Shown: positions 52,152 through 61,142 of the stretch, piece after piece
Layout: every line of letters begins with the position of its first letter
How positions within the stretch are numbered: the stretch's first letter is position 1
From: Acetobacteraceae bacterium
GTDB lineage: Bacteria > Pseudomonadota > Alphaproteobacteria > Acetobacterales > Acetobacteraceae
Assembly: GCA_947455205.1 (NCBI GenBank)
Contig: CANGNF010000014.1
Coordinates: forward strand, 1 to 64,000
DNA length: 64,000 nt
Reading direction: 5' to 3'
Position numbers and translations under genes: made by a program
Notes under the pieces: generated by a model
The model's input: the letters and a program-made list of their open reading frames with translations, nothing else
What the model was told of the DNA's origin: nothing
Database searches by the model: none

Positions 52152-52310
52152 GGGGGTCGCTCCCGTTCGATGGTGGTGAGGCCCCTCCCCCGGGTTGGCC
52201 CGGCGGAGGGGTTCTAGGCATATACTAACGGCGCGAGGCCTGGCCTGGTGCCGAGGCGCCGAACGGCGCCGGCCGCGGATGCGGCGATCGCCAGGGCCGC
52301 GGATGCGGCC

Positions 52311-52344
52311 GCGTCATGCCGAAGGCATCCCCTCGGCATGACGC
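52311..52344. terminator. 12-bp hairpin between prpD and prpC
   Basis: GCGTCATGCCGA and TCGGCATGACGC pair perfectly around a 10-base loop in the 204-bp gap. Two copies of CCGCGGATGCGGC (52273, 52297) lie beside it. It could reduce transcription from prpD into prpC or protect the mRNA. Confidence 0.5.
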
Positions 52345-52355
52345 GTCTGAGGGCA

Positions 52356-53906
52356 TCAGAAGATGCCGGGCTTGCCTTCGGCCAGCGTGCCGGCCGGCAG
52401 CGTCACGTTGAGAACGTGCAGCTCCCCCGCCGGGATCTTCGCCAGGTCCTGCACATCCGCCAGGAAGCGGTTGACCTCGCGCGCCGTCAGGATGCCGTCC
52501 GTCAGGGTGCGGAACTTGTGGATGTACTGCTCCCGGCCGAAGGGGCGGGCGCCGTTCGGGTGGGCGTTGGCGACGCCCAGCTCATCCACCAGCTTGGAGC
52601 CGTCCTGGAAGAAGATCTCGACCTTGCCGCCGAAGGACAGCTCGTTGGGGTCCTTGGAGTGATACTTGCGGGTCCACTCCGGGTCCTCGATGGTCTCGAT
52701 CTTGTGCCACAGCGCCACGGTGTCCTTCCGCGCCGCGCGCTTGGGGGCGTAGCTGTCCACGTGGTGCCAGCTGCCGTCCTGCAGGGCGACGGTGAAGATG
52801 TACATGATGGAGTGGTCCAGCGTTTCGCGGCTGGCCTTGGGGTCCATCTTCTGCGGGTCGTTGGCGCCGGTGCCGATCACGTAGTGGGTGTGGTGGCTGG
52901 TGTGGATCACGATCTTCGCGATGTCCTCCAGCTTGCGGCCGCTCTCGGCGATGTCGGCCTTCATCTTGAAGGCCAGGTCGATCAGCGCCTGGGACTGGTA
53001 CTCCGCGGAATGCTCCTTGGTGTAGCTGTCCATGATGGCGCGCTTGGCTTCGCCGGCGCCGGGCAGCGGCACCTGGTAGTAGGTGGGGTCGTAGACCGTC
53101 TTGCGGCCCTTGCTGTCGGCCTGCGTGCGGCCGTTAAGCACCCAGGCGATGACGCTGTCCTCGCCTTCATAGATCGGGTTCGGCGCGCCCTCGCCGCGCA
53201 TGGCGCGGTCCACGGCCTCGATCGCCAACTTGCCGGCATGGGCGGGGGCGAAGGCCTTCCAGCTGCTGATCTCGCCCTTGCGGGACTGGCGGAAGCTGAT
53301 GGAGGTGTGCAGCGCCTGCTGCACCGCCTGGAAGATCACGTCCTGCTTCAGCCCCAGCAGCGTGCCGACGCCGGCGGCGGCGGAAGGCGCCAGGTGGGCG
53401 ATGTGGTCCACGCGGTGTTCATGCAGGCAGATGGCGCGGACCAGGTCGATCTGGATCTCGTAGCCGGTGGCCAGGCCGCGGATCAGGTCCTTGCCCGACT
53501 TTTCCATGGTCTGCGCGACCGCCAGCACCGGCGGGATGTTGTCGCCGGGGTGGGAGTAGTCGGCGGCCAGGAAGGTGTCGTGGAAGTCCAGTTCACGCAC
53601 CGCGGTGCCGTTGGCCCAGGCGGCCCATTCCGGGCTGACGCGGACCGTGTTCTTCATGCCGAACACCGTGGCGCCGCCCTTCTTCGCGTGGCCCAGCGCC
53701 ATGTCGCGGGCCGAGGTGACCGGGCGGCGGTTGATGGCGGCAACGGCGACCGAGGCGTTGTCGATGATCCGGTTGATGATCATCTCCTGCACGTCCTTCT
53801 GGACGGCGACCTTGTCGGCGGCGACGCCGGCGATCTTCCAGGCAAGCTGGTCCTCGCGCTTCAGCAGTGCCTTGGACGGGTGAACCTTGACGTCGTGCAG
53901 TTGCAT
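52356..53906 (-). CDS. prpD: 2-methylcitrate dehydratase, MmgE/PrpD family
   Basis: The 516-aa protein has the MmgE/PrpD fold: [30 protein letters not shown] and [20 protein letters not shown], normal for PrpD. It converts 2-methylcitrate to 2-methylaconitate, no cofactor needed. ATG 53906 has AGGGA 9 bases upstream; the 19 extra residues in the ORF track are unsupported. It is divergent from a lysR gene 244 bp away. A methylisocitrate lyase (prpB) is not in the window. Confidence 0.93.
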   Translation of the reverse strand: MQLHDVKVHPSKALLKREDQLAWKIAGVAADKVAVQKDVQEMIINRIIDNASVAVAAINRRPVTSARDMALGHAKKGGATVFGMKNTVRVSPEWAAWANGTAVRELDFHDTFLAADYSHPGDNIPPVLAVAQTMEKSGKDLIRGLATGYEIQIDLVRAICLHEHRVDHIAHLAPSAAAGVGTLLGLKQDVIFQAVQQALHTSISFRQSRKGEISSWKAFAPAHAGKLAIEAVDRAMRGEGAPNPIYEGEDSVIAWVLNGRTQADSKGRKTVYDPTYYQVPLPGAGEAKRAIMDSYTKEHSAEYQSQALIDLAFKMKADIAESGRKLEDIAKIVIHTSHHTHYVIGTGANDPQKMDPKASRETLDHSIMYIFTVALQDGSWHHVDSYAPKRAARKDTVALWHKIETIEDPEWTRKYHSKDPNELSFGGKVEIFFQDGSKLVDELGVANAHPNGARPFGREQYIHKFRTLTDGILTAREVNRFLADVQDLAKIPAGELHVLNVTLPAGTLAEGKPGIF

Positions 53907-53981
53907 GTGCGGCGTTCCCTTTGCGGTCAATGGCGCGATGCCGCTTTGTGTCGCCGCTGGCAAGGCTTTACCAGCCCCTTT

Positions 53982-54030
53982 GGCATTCCGATTGACGGCC
54001 GCTCACGATAGGTTTTCCGTATTGAATGCC
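53982..54030. promoter_or_regulatory. Possible LysR operator between prpD and lysR
   Basis: GGCATTC (53982-53988) and its complement GAATGCC (54024-54030) lie 35 bases apart in the most AT-rich part of the divergent gap. LysR proteins often bind such dyads in their own divergent promoter. Sequence is certain, function is inferred. Confidence 0.35.
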
Positions 54031-54150
54031 CTCAAGCGCCGGGCGCCGCCATCCGGCGGCTTGGCTTGCGCCGCACAAGCGGCGACGGCCGTTCGGCCTT
54101 GCGGCCCTGGCGGGCCGTGGCTCTCAGCCGGGGCGCAAGGGGGCAGGCGC

Positions 54151-55080
54151 GTGGACTTTCGCATCGTCAGGCGGCTCGGGCATTTCCTCGCGGTGGCGGA
54201 GGAAGGGCATTTTGGCCGGGCGGCGGCGCGGCTCGGCATCAGCCAGCCGCCGCTGACCGCGCAGATCCAGGCGCTGGAGGCGGAGCTTGGCGTGCAGTTG
54301 CTGGAGCGCACCCGCAAGGGCGCCCGGCCGACGCGCGAAGGCGAGGCGCTGCTGCCCATTGTGAGAAGGTTGGCCGAGGATGCCCGCCAGGTGGAGAGCC
54401 TGGCGCGGGAGCTGCGCGTCGGCCGGCACGCGCCGATGGCGCTGGCCTGCGTGACCTCCGCGCTGTTCGACTTTCTGCCGCCGCTGGTGCGGGCGTTGCG
54501 GAGCGAGCTGCCGGACGCGGCGATGAGCGTGCAGGAGATGGACACCTCCGACGCGGTGGAGGCGCTGCGGCGGGGCGAGGTGGACTTCGCCCTGGCCCGG
54601 CTGGACGCCGACCGGCCGCCGCTGCGCGTGTTGCCGCTGGGCGACGAGATGATGGTGGCGGCGCTGCCGGAGGCGCATCCGCTGGCGCAGGAGGAAGGGC
54701 CGCTGCCGCTTGGCGCGCTGGCGGCGGAGACACTGATGGCGCTGCCGCGCAGCATCAGCCCGGCCTATTTCGACCGGCTGATCACCGCCTGCCGCGCCGC
54801 GGGGTTTGAGCCGAACACGGTGCGGGAGGTGGGCAGCGCCATGGCGCAGCTGGCCTTCGTGGCGGCGGGGCTGGGCGTGGCGCTGGTCTCCACCGGCATG
54901 GCGCGGCTGCGGCCCACGGGCGTGACCTTCCGCCCGCTGGCGGACCCGGTGGGGTCAGTGCCGGTGGCGCTGGTGTGGAACGCCGAGCGCGAGACGGATG
55001 CGGCGCGGGCGGCGGTGGCGGTTGCGCGGCGGCTGTTCCACGGCGATGCTGCGCCCAACGTGCTGCTTGGAGTTGAGTGA
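54151..55080 (+). CDS. LysR-family transcriptional regulator
   Basis: The 309-aa protein has an N-terminal winged helix-turn-helix (HFLAVAEEGHFGRAAARLGI, SQPPLTAQIQALEAELGVQL) and a LysR substrate-binding domain (RVLPLGDEMMVAALPEAHPL). GTG 54151 has GGGGG 8 bases upstream; the longer frame from 53887 would enter prpD. It is divergent from prpDC and overlaps the hydantoinase gene (its TGA shares a base with the next ATG), so it may control either or both. Confidence 0.92.
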   Translation: MDFRIVRRLGHFLAVAEEGHFGRAAARLGISQPPLTAQIQALEAELGVQLLERTRKGARPTREGEALLPIVRRLAEDARQVESLARELRVGRHAPMALACVTSALFDFLPPLVRALRSELPDAAMSVQEMDTSDAVEALRRGEVDFALARLDADRPPLRVLPLGDEMMVAALPEAHPLAQEEGPLPLGALAAETLMALPRSISPAYFDRLITACRAAGFEPNTVREVGSAMAQLAFVAAGLGVALVSTGMARLRPTGVTFRPLADPVGSVPVALVWNAERETDAARAAVAVARRLFHGDAAPNVLLGVE

Positions 55081-56468
55081 TGGAACCGCTGGCTTTCGAC
55101 CGGGTGATTCGGGGCGACCTGGTGCTGCCGGATGGCGTGCTGTGGGACGGCTACGTGGCGATACGGGGCGAGGTGATCGCCGCCATCGGCCAGGGCGCGG
55201 CGCCGCCGGCCAAGGGGACGCTGGATTTCCGTGGCAGGTTCGTGCTGCCGGGGCTGGTGGACGGGCACATGCACACCTCCTCGGCCCTTGGCTGGCCGGG
55301 GATCGAGGGGGCCAGCAAGACGGCGGCGGCGGGCGGCGTGACCACCTGCGTGGACATGCCCTACGACATTCCCCGCCCGGTGACGGATGCCGGGATCCTG
55401 GCCGAGAAGATCCAGGTGGTGAACGCCACGTCGCATGTGGACATGGCGCTGTACGGGACCATCAAGAAGGAAGGTGGCGTGGATGCCATCGCCGGGCTGG
55501 CCGAGGCGGGTGTCTGCTCCTTCAAGCTGTCCACCTATGAATACGACGCGGTGCGCTTCCCGCGGATCGACCACCCGACCATGGTCGCGGCCTTCCATGA
55601 GATCGCCCGGACCGGGCTGATGGTGGCGATCCACAACGAGGACCAGGAGCTGGTGGTGAAGCTGACCGAGCAGGCGCGCGCCGCCGGCCGGACCGATCCC
55701 ATCATGCATTGCCGCACCAGGCCGCCGCTGGCGGAGAGCATGGCGAACCTGGAGATCTTCGAGATTGGGCTGGAGACGGGGGCGCATGTGCACATCGCGC
55801 ACAGCTCCATCGCCCGCGGGTTTGAACAGGCCGAGTTGTTCCGCCGCATGGGCGGGCTGGCGAGTGGCGAGGCCTGCCTGCAGTACCTCTGCATGACCGA
55901 GGAGGACATTGTCCGGCTGGAAGGCTTCGGCAAGTGCAACCCACCCTTCCGCACCGCCGAGGAGGTGGAGCGCATGTGGGGCGCGCTGGTGGCGGGCAAG
56001 GTCAGCTACATCTCCACCGACCATGCGCCCTGGCCGTACGAGCGGAAGGTCTACAAGGGCGATATCTTCGCCCCTGGCGCCGGGCTGACGGGGATGCAGA
56101 GCTTCGCGCCGGTGATGTTCACGCTGCTGCGGGAACGCGGGCTGCCGCTTTCCTTGATGGCGAAGTACTGCGCCGAGGAGCCGGCGCGCTTCCATGGGCT
56201 GGCGCCGAAGAAGGGCGCGATCCGGATCGGCGCAGACGCCGATCTGTGCGTGATGGAGGAAGGCGACTTCACCTTCAACGCCGCGGATATCCAGGACCGC
56301 GAGGAGAATCGCTGGTCGCCGTATGACGGCCGCAAGGTGCAGGCGCGGGTGGTGGCGACCTTCCTGCGCGGGTCGTGCATCTGGGACGGCAGCGCGGTGC
56401 TGGCCAAGCCGGGGACCGGGCGGTTCGTGCCGCGCCAGGGGAAGGACATCTATATCGGCGCCGGTTGA
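55080..56468 (+). CDS. Cyclic amidohydrolase, hydantoinase/dihydropyrimidinase/allantoinase type
   Basis: A 462-aa TIM-barrel enzyme. Metal ligands are His63 and His65 (VDGHMHT), a carboxylatable Lys149 (CSFKLSTYEY), His185 (VAIHNEDQE), a second histidine in HIAHSSIARG and Asp in ISTDHAPWPY. It opens hydantoin or dihydropyrimidine-type rings to N-carbamoyl acids. Two N-carbamoylases and a racemase nearby make a hydantoin pathway likely; allantoin is the alternative. The start codon overlaps the lysR stop. Confidence 0.9.
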   Translation: MEPLAFDRVIRGDLVLPDGVLWDGYVAIRGEVIAAIGQGAAPPAKGTLDFRGRFVLPGLVDGHMHTSSALGWPGIEGASKTAAAGGVTTCVDMPYDIPRPVTDAGILAEKIQVVNATSHVDMALYGTIKKEGGVDAIAGLAEAGVCSFKLSTYEYDAVRFPRIDHPTMVAAFHEIARTGLMVAIHNEDQELVVKLTEQARAAGRTDPIMHCRTRPPLAESMANLEIFEIGLETGAHVHIAHSSIARGFEQAELFRRMGGLASGEACLQYLCMTEEDIVRLEGFGKCNPPFRTAEEVERMWGALVAGKVSYISTDHAPWPYERKVYKGDIFAPGAGLTGMQSFAPVMFTLLRERGLPLSLMAKYCAEEPARFHGLAPKKGAIRIGADADLCVMEEGDFTFNAADIQDREENRWSPYDGRKVQARVVATFLRGSCIWDGSAVLAKPGTGRFVPRQGKDIYIGAG

Positions 56469-56501
56469 CCGGGACGGGTTGCCCGGCACGGGCACGCGCA
56501 G

Positions 56502-56533
56502 GGGCACGGGCACGGGCGCGGGCGCGGGCGCGG
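56502..56533. repeat. Hexanucleotide microsatellite, GGGCRC-type
   Basis: GGGCAC and GGGCGC repeat about five times in the 129-bp gap between hydantoinase and carbamoylase genes. Slippage is possible; no function is evident. Confidence 0.75.
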
Positions 56534-56597
56534 CAGGTTGACCGGGGCGGGCGGGCGCATCAGCTTGGCGGCTTCGCCAAGCCATCAGGGTGTGCCC

Positions 56598-57545
56598 ATG
56601 CCTCGTCAGATTCGCCTCGCCGGTGCCCAGCTGGGGCCGATCCAGCGCGCCGATAGCCGCGCCGCGACCCTGCAGCGGCTGATCGCGCTGCTGGAAGCGG
56701 CGGCGAAGGACGGCGCCGAGCTGGTGGTGTTTCCGGAGCTGGCGCTGACCACCTTCTTTCCGCGCTGGTACATGCCGGATGGCGATGCGGAGCTGCTGGG
56801 CTACTTCGAGAAGTCGATGCCCAACCCGGCCTGCCAGGCGCTGTTCGACCGGGCGAAGCAGCTGGGGGTGGGCTTCTACCTGGGCTATGCCGAGCTGACG
56901 CCGGACGGGCACCGCTTTAACACCGCCATCACGGTGGGGCCGGATGGGGCGGTGCTGGGCAAGTACCGCAAGATTCACCTGCCCGGCAGCAAGGACTTCC
57001 GCCCGGCGCAGGAATTCCAGCAGCTGGAGAAGCGCTACTTCGAATACGGCGACATGGGCTTCCCGGCCTTCCGCGGGCCTTCCGTGTGGAACAGCCCGGT
57101 GCTGGGCATGCTGGTCTGCAACGACCGCCGCTGGCCGGAAGGCTGGCGCGTGCTGGGCCTGCAGAGCGTGGAACTGGTGATGGTGGGGTACAACTCCGCC
57201 AGCTACGACCCCAATGGCGGGCCGAACGAGAACCTGGAGCGGCGGACCTTCCATTCCGTGCTGGCGGCGCAGGCCAATGCCTACATGAACGCGACCTGGG
57301 CCATTGCGGTGGCCAAGGCCGGCGTTGAGGACGGCGCCGGGCTGATCGGCGGGTCCTGCATCGTGGACCCCAACGGCATCGTGGTGGCGCAGGCCAAGAC
57401 GCTGGGGGATGAGCTGATCATCGCCGATGTGGACTTCGACGCCTGCCTGCAGGGCAAGGAGAAGATGTTCAACTTTGCCCAGCACCGCCGGCCGCAGTGG
57501 TATGGGCCGATCGTGGAGCAGGTGGGCGCGGTGCCACCGAAGTGA
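56598..57545 (+). CDS. N-carbamoyl-D-amino-acid hydrolase (nitrilase superfamily), copy 1
   Basis: The 315-aa enzyme has the catalytic triad Glu47 (VVFPELALTT), Lys125 (YRKIHLPG) and Cys174 (LGMLVCNDRRWPEGW), near the E47/K127/C172 positions known for this family. It removes the carbamoyl group, yielding amino acid, CO2 and ammonia. It follows the hydantoinase, its likely upstream partner. The next gene overlaps its stop (GTGA). Confidence 0.92.
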   Translation: MPRQIRLAGAQLGPIQRADSRAATLQRLIALLEAAAKDGAELVVFPELALTTFFPRWYMPDGDAELLGYFEKSMPNPACQALFDRAKQLGVGFYLGYAELTPDGHRFNTAITVGPDGAVLGKYRKIHLPGSKDFRPAQEFQQLEKRYFEYGDMGFPAFRGPSVWNSPVLGMLVCNDRRWPEGWRVLGLQSVELVMVGYNSASYDPNGGPNENLERRTFHSVLAAQANAYMNATWAIAVAKAGVEDGAGLIGGSCIVDPNGIVVAQAKTLGDELIIADVDFDACLQGKEKMFNFAQHRRPQWYGPIVEQVGAVPPK

Positions 57546-57787
57546 GCGAGCGGGAGGACGAGATCACGGCGCTGCGGCGGGAGGTGGCCGAAGGCCGCGT
57601 TCTCACAACCGTAGGCGTGAAAGCGGCAATCTCGGCGTTGCTGGCGGTCGAGGAGGCGCTGAAGGTGATCCAGCCTCGCAATGCACTGGCGCCACGCGAT
57701 CCGCATCTGGATCTTGCGGAAGCCCACGTAAGTCGGGGCCTGGAAGTGCTTCGGAAAGCCTTCGAGGAGGCGCCTGATGGCGCGTGA
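57542..57787 (+). CDS. Small helical protein of phage-like gene pair, 81 aa
   Basis: From GTG 57542 it reads MSEREDEITALRREVAEGRV with a coiled-coil-like first half and a polar second half (LDLAEAHVSRGLEVLRKAFE). No domain known. It overlaps the carbamoylase stop and the next start. Codon use is less GC-biased than in its neighbours. Function not recognised. Confidence 0.65.
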   Translation: MSEREDEITALRREVAEGRVLTTVGVKAAISALLAVEEALKVIQPRNALAPRDPHLDLAEAHVSRGLEVLRKAFEEAPDGA

Positions 57788-58214
57788 GAGGGAAACTCAG
57801 GACTACTGGCGTGCAAGTTTGGCTCAGCGCCAAGGCGCTAACGACGCGGCCCTTGCCCACGGCGGCGGCGATGGCCATCCTCCAGGCATGGAAACCGAGG
57901 TCGCCCTTCTGAAGCAGCGCGCCGACCAGTCCGACATTCGCCTGGCGCGGATGGAGGAAAAGCTCGACCGCATCAGCGACCAGCTCGGGCAGGTTGCCAC
58001 TAAGGCCACGGTCTGGACCGCGCTCGGCACCGGTGGCGGCATTGCTTTGGCGATCATCGCGCTGTTCGTCGATATCCTCGCCTATCTTCAGGACGAGCGG
58101 GTCGCCAGCACCAGTGCGCCGCCGCCGCAACCCAGCTTTACGTTGAACATGCCGGCCTGGCCGACGCCACCGGCCTCCCCCGCGGCCCCAGCGGTGGCGC
58201 CAGCCCGGCCCTGA
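57777..58214 (+). CDS. Coiled-coil single-pass membrane protein, phage-like
   Basis: The 145-aa protein has a coiled coil (METEVALLKQRADQSDIRLA, MEEKLDRISDQLGQVATKAT) followed by one membrane segment (VWTALGTGGGIALAIIALFV) and a Pro-rich tail. This layout (helix, hydrophobic segment, short tail) recalls small phage lysis-module or XhlA-like proteins. It overlaps the previous gene. A prophage origin is inference from layout only. Confidence 0.65.
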   Translation: MARERETQDYWRASLAQRQGANDAALAHGGGDGHPPGMETEVALLKQRADQSDIRLARMEEKLDRISDQLGQVATKATVWTALGTGGGIALAIIALFVDILAYLQDERVASTSAPPPQPSFTLNMPAWPTPPASPAAPAVAPARP

Positions 58215-58290
58215 GCCGGCGAACCTCGCGTTAGTTGCCGCCGGGCCGCGCGCCCGGCATCCTGCCGTAAAACCACGGGAGGATCGCGCC

Positions 58291-59265
58291 ATGCAGCGCC
58301 GCCATCTCATTGCCGCCGGGCTTGCCCTGCCCGGCCTTGCCCTGCCCGCCATCGGCCGCGCGCAGGAGGCCTGGCCGTCCAAGCCGGTGCGGATCGTGGT
58401 GCCCTATCCGCCGGGCGGGCCGAACGACTTCCTCGCGCGGCTCTATGCCCAGCAGCTGGGGCCGATACTGGGGCAGCAGGTGGTGGTGGAGAACCGGGCC
58501 GGCGGCTCCGGCGTGATCGGCACCGATACCGTGCTGAAGTCGGCGCCGGATGGCACCAGCTTCGCGATCTGCGACGGCGGCAGCCTGGTGATCGCGCCGC
58601 ATACCCAGGCCATGCCGTACAAAGTGCCGGACGAGGTGGCGCTGATCTCGGTGGTGACGGAGGTGCCGGAGGCGCTGGTGGCCAGCCCGCGGCTGGGGGT
58701 GAAGACGCTGCCGGAGCTGCTGGAGCTGGCGAAGCGGCAGCCCGGCAAGCTGAACATCGGCACCGCCGGGGCGGCGGGGATCAGCCACCTGGCGGCCTGG
58801 TCCTTCAAGCGGCAGACCGGGGCGGAGGTGGAGGTCATCACCTATCGGGGCGCGGCGCCGGCGGTGACGGACCTGATTGCCGGGCAGATCCAGCTGCTGT
58901 TCGCCGACCTGCCGCCGCTGATGCCGCACATTGCCGCCGAGGCGCTGGTGCCGCTGGCGCTGGCGGCGCGGCGGCGCAGCCCTTCCCTGCCCAACCTGGC
59001 GACCACGGTGGAGCATGGCTTCCCGCGGCTGCTGGCCGAGAACTGGTACGCCTGCGTCGGCCCGGCGCGGTTGCCGGCGGCGGTGCAGCAGAAGATGTCG
59101 GCGGCGCTGCGCCAGGCCAGCGAGGTGCCGGCGCTGAAGCAGGCCTTGGCCGCGCAGGGCGCCCAGGCCTACTGGTGCAGCCAGCGCGACTTCGCCGCGC
59201 GTGTGGCCGAGGAAAGCCCGATGTGGGCCGAGATTGCCGCCGCCGCGCATGTGCGGGCGGACTGA
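58291..59265 (+). CDS. Bug/TctC-family periplasmic receptor, third of three
   Basis: A 324-aa receptor with signal MQRRHLIAAGLALPGLALPA and Bug motifs WPSKPVRIVVPYPPGGPNDF, QQVVVENRAGGSGVIGTDTV and VEVITYRGAAPAVTDLIAG. It sits between the two carbamoylase genes, so a hydantoin, ureide or N-carbamoyl compound is the likely ligand. Transport subunits are not adjacent. GGGAGG precedes the start. Confidence 0.9.
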   Translation: MQRRHLIAAGLALPGLALPAIGRAQEAWPSKPVRIVVPYPPGGPNDFLARLYAQQLGPILGQQVVVENRAGGSGVIGTDTVLKSAPDGTSFAICDGGSLVIAPHTQAMPYKVPDEVALISVVTEVPEALVASPRLGVKTLPELLELAKRQPGKLNIGTAGAAGISHLAAWSFKRQTGAEVEVITYRGAAPAVTDLIAGQIQLLFADLPPLMPHIAAEALVPLALAARRRSPSLPNLATTVEHGFPRLLAENWYACVGPARLPAAVQQKMSAALRQASEVPALKQALAAQGAQAYWCSQRDFAARVAEESPMWAEIAAAAHVRAD

Positions 59266-59283
59266 GGAAGGCGACGGCCGGCA

Positions 59284-59434
59284 GCGGTAAGCGCCACCGC
59301 CCGCGAGCGGGCGGATTGAGGGAGGCTACGGGCCGCAAGCGGTAAGCGCCACCGCCAGCGAGCGAGCGGATTGAGGGCGCCCGAACGCAAGCGGTAGGCG
59401 CCACCGCCCGCGAGCGGGACGGACCGAAGACGCC
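59284..59434. repeat. Three tandem copies of a palindromic 52-55-bp unit
   Basis: GCGGTAAGCGCCACCGCC begins at 59284 and 59339, and GCGGTAGGCGCCACCGCC at 59391. Each is followed by a short inverted repeat: unit one has CCGCCCGC-GA-GCGGGCGG, and the middle unit is degenerate. They fill the gap between the receptor and the second carbamoylase. Confidence 0.85.
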
Positions 59435-59496
59435 GGCCGCCGCTTGATTGTGCGGGCGCGGGGTGCATGCTGGCGCGAACCTGGAGTTGACCCCGC

Positions 59497-60462
59497 ATGA
59501 CCCGTCGCCTCGTCCTTGCCGCCGCACAGCTCGGCCCGATCCAGAAGGCCGAGGGGCGCGACGTGGCCGTGGCGCGCATGGTGCGGCTGATGGAAACCGC
59601 CGCGCGCCGGGGTGCCGAGGTGGTGGTCTTCCCCGAACTGGCGCTGACGACGTTCTTTCCGCGCTGGTATGAGGAAGACCTCTCCCACGCCGACCATTGG
59701 TACGAGCACGCACTGCCGTCCAACGAGACGGCGCCGCTGTGGGCGGCCGCCAGGAAGCACGGCATCGGCTTCCACCTGGGCTATGCCGAGAAGACGCCGG
59801 ACGGGCACCGCTACAACACCGCTGTGTATGTGCACCCGAATGGCGAGACCGTGCTGAAGTACCGGAAGGTGCACCTGCCCGGGCACAAGGAGTTCGACCC
59901 GGTGCGCAAGGTGCAGCACCTGGAGAAGCGGTATTTCGAGCCGGGCGACCTGGGCTTCCCCGTGGTGCGGGCGCCGGTTGGTGGCGCCGGGCCGGTCAAC
60001 CTCGGTATCCTCATCTGCAATGACCGGCGCTGGCCGGAAGCCTGGCGCGTGCTGGGGCTGCAGCAGGTGGAGCTGGTGATGTGCGGCTACAACACGCCCA
60101 GCCTGAACGCGGAGAACCGCGGTTTCGAGGCGCATCACCTGCGGGTGGCGCACAGCCACCTGGCCATTCAGGCCGGGTGCTACCAGAACAGCTGCTTCGC
60201 CGCCGGCGTGGCCAAGGCGGGGACCGAGGACGGGCACGAGCTGTTCGGCCATTCCATCATCGTCAACCCGCAGGGCGAGATCATGGCCCAGGCGACCAGT
60301 TGGGATGACGAGCTGATCATCGCCGATTGCGACCTGGACATGTGCGAGCTGGGGCGGACCACGATCTTCGACTTCGCCCGGCATCGGCGGGTGGAGCACT
60401 ACACCCGGATCGTGGAGCAGACCGGCAGCGTGGCGCCGGCGGCGTGGGCGCCGAAGGGGTAG
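59497..60462 (+). CDS. N-carbamoyl-D-amino-acid hydrolase (nitrilase superfamily), copy 2
   Basis: The 321-aa enzyme has the triad Glu47 (VVFPELALTT), Lys124 (KYRKVHLPG) and Cys174 (ILICNDRRWPEAW) and closely follows copy 1 throughout (TTFFPRWY; LGYAE.TPDGHR.NTA). The two are diverged paralogues, not a recent duplication. Different carbamoyl substrates or stereochemistry are likely. It follows the palindromic repeat cluster and has weak ribosome-binding sequence (CTGGAGTTGACCCCGC). Confidence 0.92.
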   Translation: MTRRLVLAAAQLGPIQKAEGRDVAVARMVRLMETAARRGAEVVVFPELALTTFFPRWYEEDLSHADHWYEHALPSNETAPLWAAARKHGIGFHLGYAEKTPDGHRYNTAVYVHPNGETVLKYRKVHLPGHKEFDPVRKVQHLEKRYFEPGDLGFPVVRAPVGGAGPVNLGILICNDRRWPEAWRVLGLQQVELVMCGYNTPSLNAENRGFEAHHLRVAHSHLAIQAGCYQNSCFAAGVAKAGTEDGHELFGHSIIVNPQGEIMAQATSWDDELIIADCDLDMCELGRTTIFDFARHRRVEHYTRIVEQTGSVAPAAWAPKG

Positions 60463-60582
60463 CGCCGGCACCATGCCCGGGATGTGATCCGGCAAGCCGG
60501 ATTGGGCGTGCCGCGACTTGCGGCGGCGCAAGGCGTTGCAGCCTCGGCGGGCGCATGGTTGGCGCCCATGGAGGATGCCCCG

Positions 60583-60885
60583 ATGCGCTATGCCGTTGCC
60601 GTGCTTCTGCTGCTGGTCGCCGCGCCCGCCGGGGCGCAGGCCCCTACCCCCGGCGCCGCGATCGGCGCCGAGAACCGGCTGAACCGCGCGTTGGAGCAGG
60701 ACCGCCAGCGCGACCAGGCGCGCGACCTGCGCGGACCGATCCCGGAAGGGCCTTCCAGCACGCGGGCGATGGAGGATGACCGCCGGTCCCTCGGGCCGAG
60801 CGTCGGGCGGCCGGAGGTCGGCGGGCGGCTGGAACCCGGCGGGGAGCGCGGCGCGCTGACCGGCGGGATGAACCCGCAGCGGTAG
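60583..60885 (+). CDS. Small secreted protein, 100 aa
   Basis: It has a signal peptide (MRYAVAVLLLLVAAPAGAQA) and a polar mature part rich in Arg, Gly and Pro (LNRALEQDRQRDQARDLRGP). GGAGG lies 8 bases before ATG 60583. No cysteine or known domain. It seems to be periplasmic or surface-associated; function unknown. Confidence 0.7.
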   Translation: MRYAVAVLLLLVAAPAGAQAPTPGAAIGAENRLNRALEQDRQRDQARDLRGPIPEGPSSTRAMEDDRRSLGPSVGRPEVGGRLEPGGERGALTGGMNPQR

Positions 60886-60924
60886 CGGCCGGGTCGAGCC
60901 GCCGGCGCGGGCCGGACGCTGGCC

Positions 60925-61140
60925 TCAGCCGCCGGCGTCGCGGCCCATGCGGCCCAGCGCGGCGCCGATATGGCCCAGCATGGTCGGGTCCGCCACGGCG
61001 CGGGACAGCGCGGCTTCCATCAGCCGGGCGGATTCCTCATAGGCCACCGGCGCCAGGTCGCGGGGCGGCACGCTGCCGCGCGGCTTGCCGGTATGGGCCA
61101 GCAGGCCCAGCGCGGTGGGCAGGTGGGCGTCGTGCTTCAT
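60925..61140 (-). CDS. Hypothetical 71-aa protein downstream of hydantoin racemase
   Basis: Starts MKHDAHLPTALGLLAHTGKP and ends ADPTMLGHIGAALGRMGRDAGG. The ATG lies 2 bp after the racemase stop in the same operon. The sequence is amphipathic and without cysteine or signal. No family is recognised. The larger minus-strand ORF from 61941 joins it to an out-of-frame region and is not real. Confidence 0.6.
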   Translation of the reverse strand: MKHDAHLPTALGLLAHTGKPRGSVPPRDLAPVAYEESARLMEAALSRAVADPTMLGHIGAALGRMGRDAGG

Positions 61141-61142
61141 GG

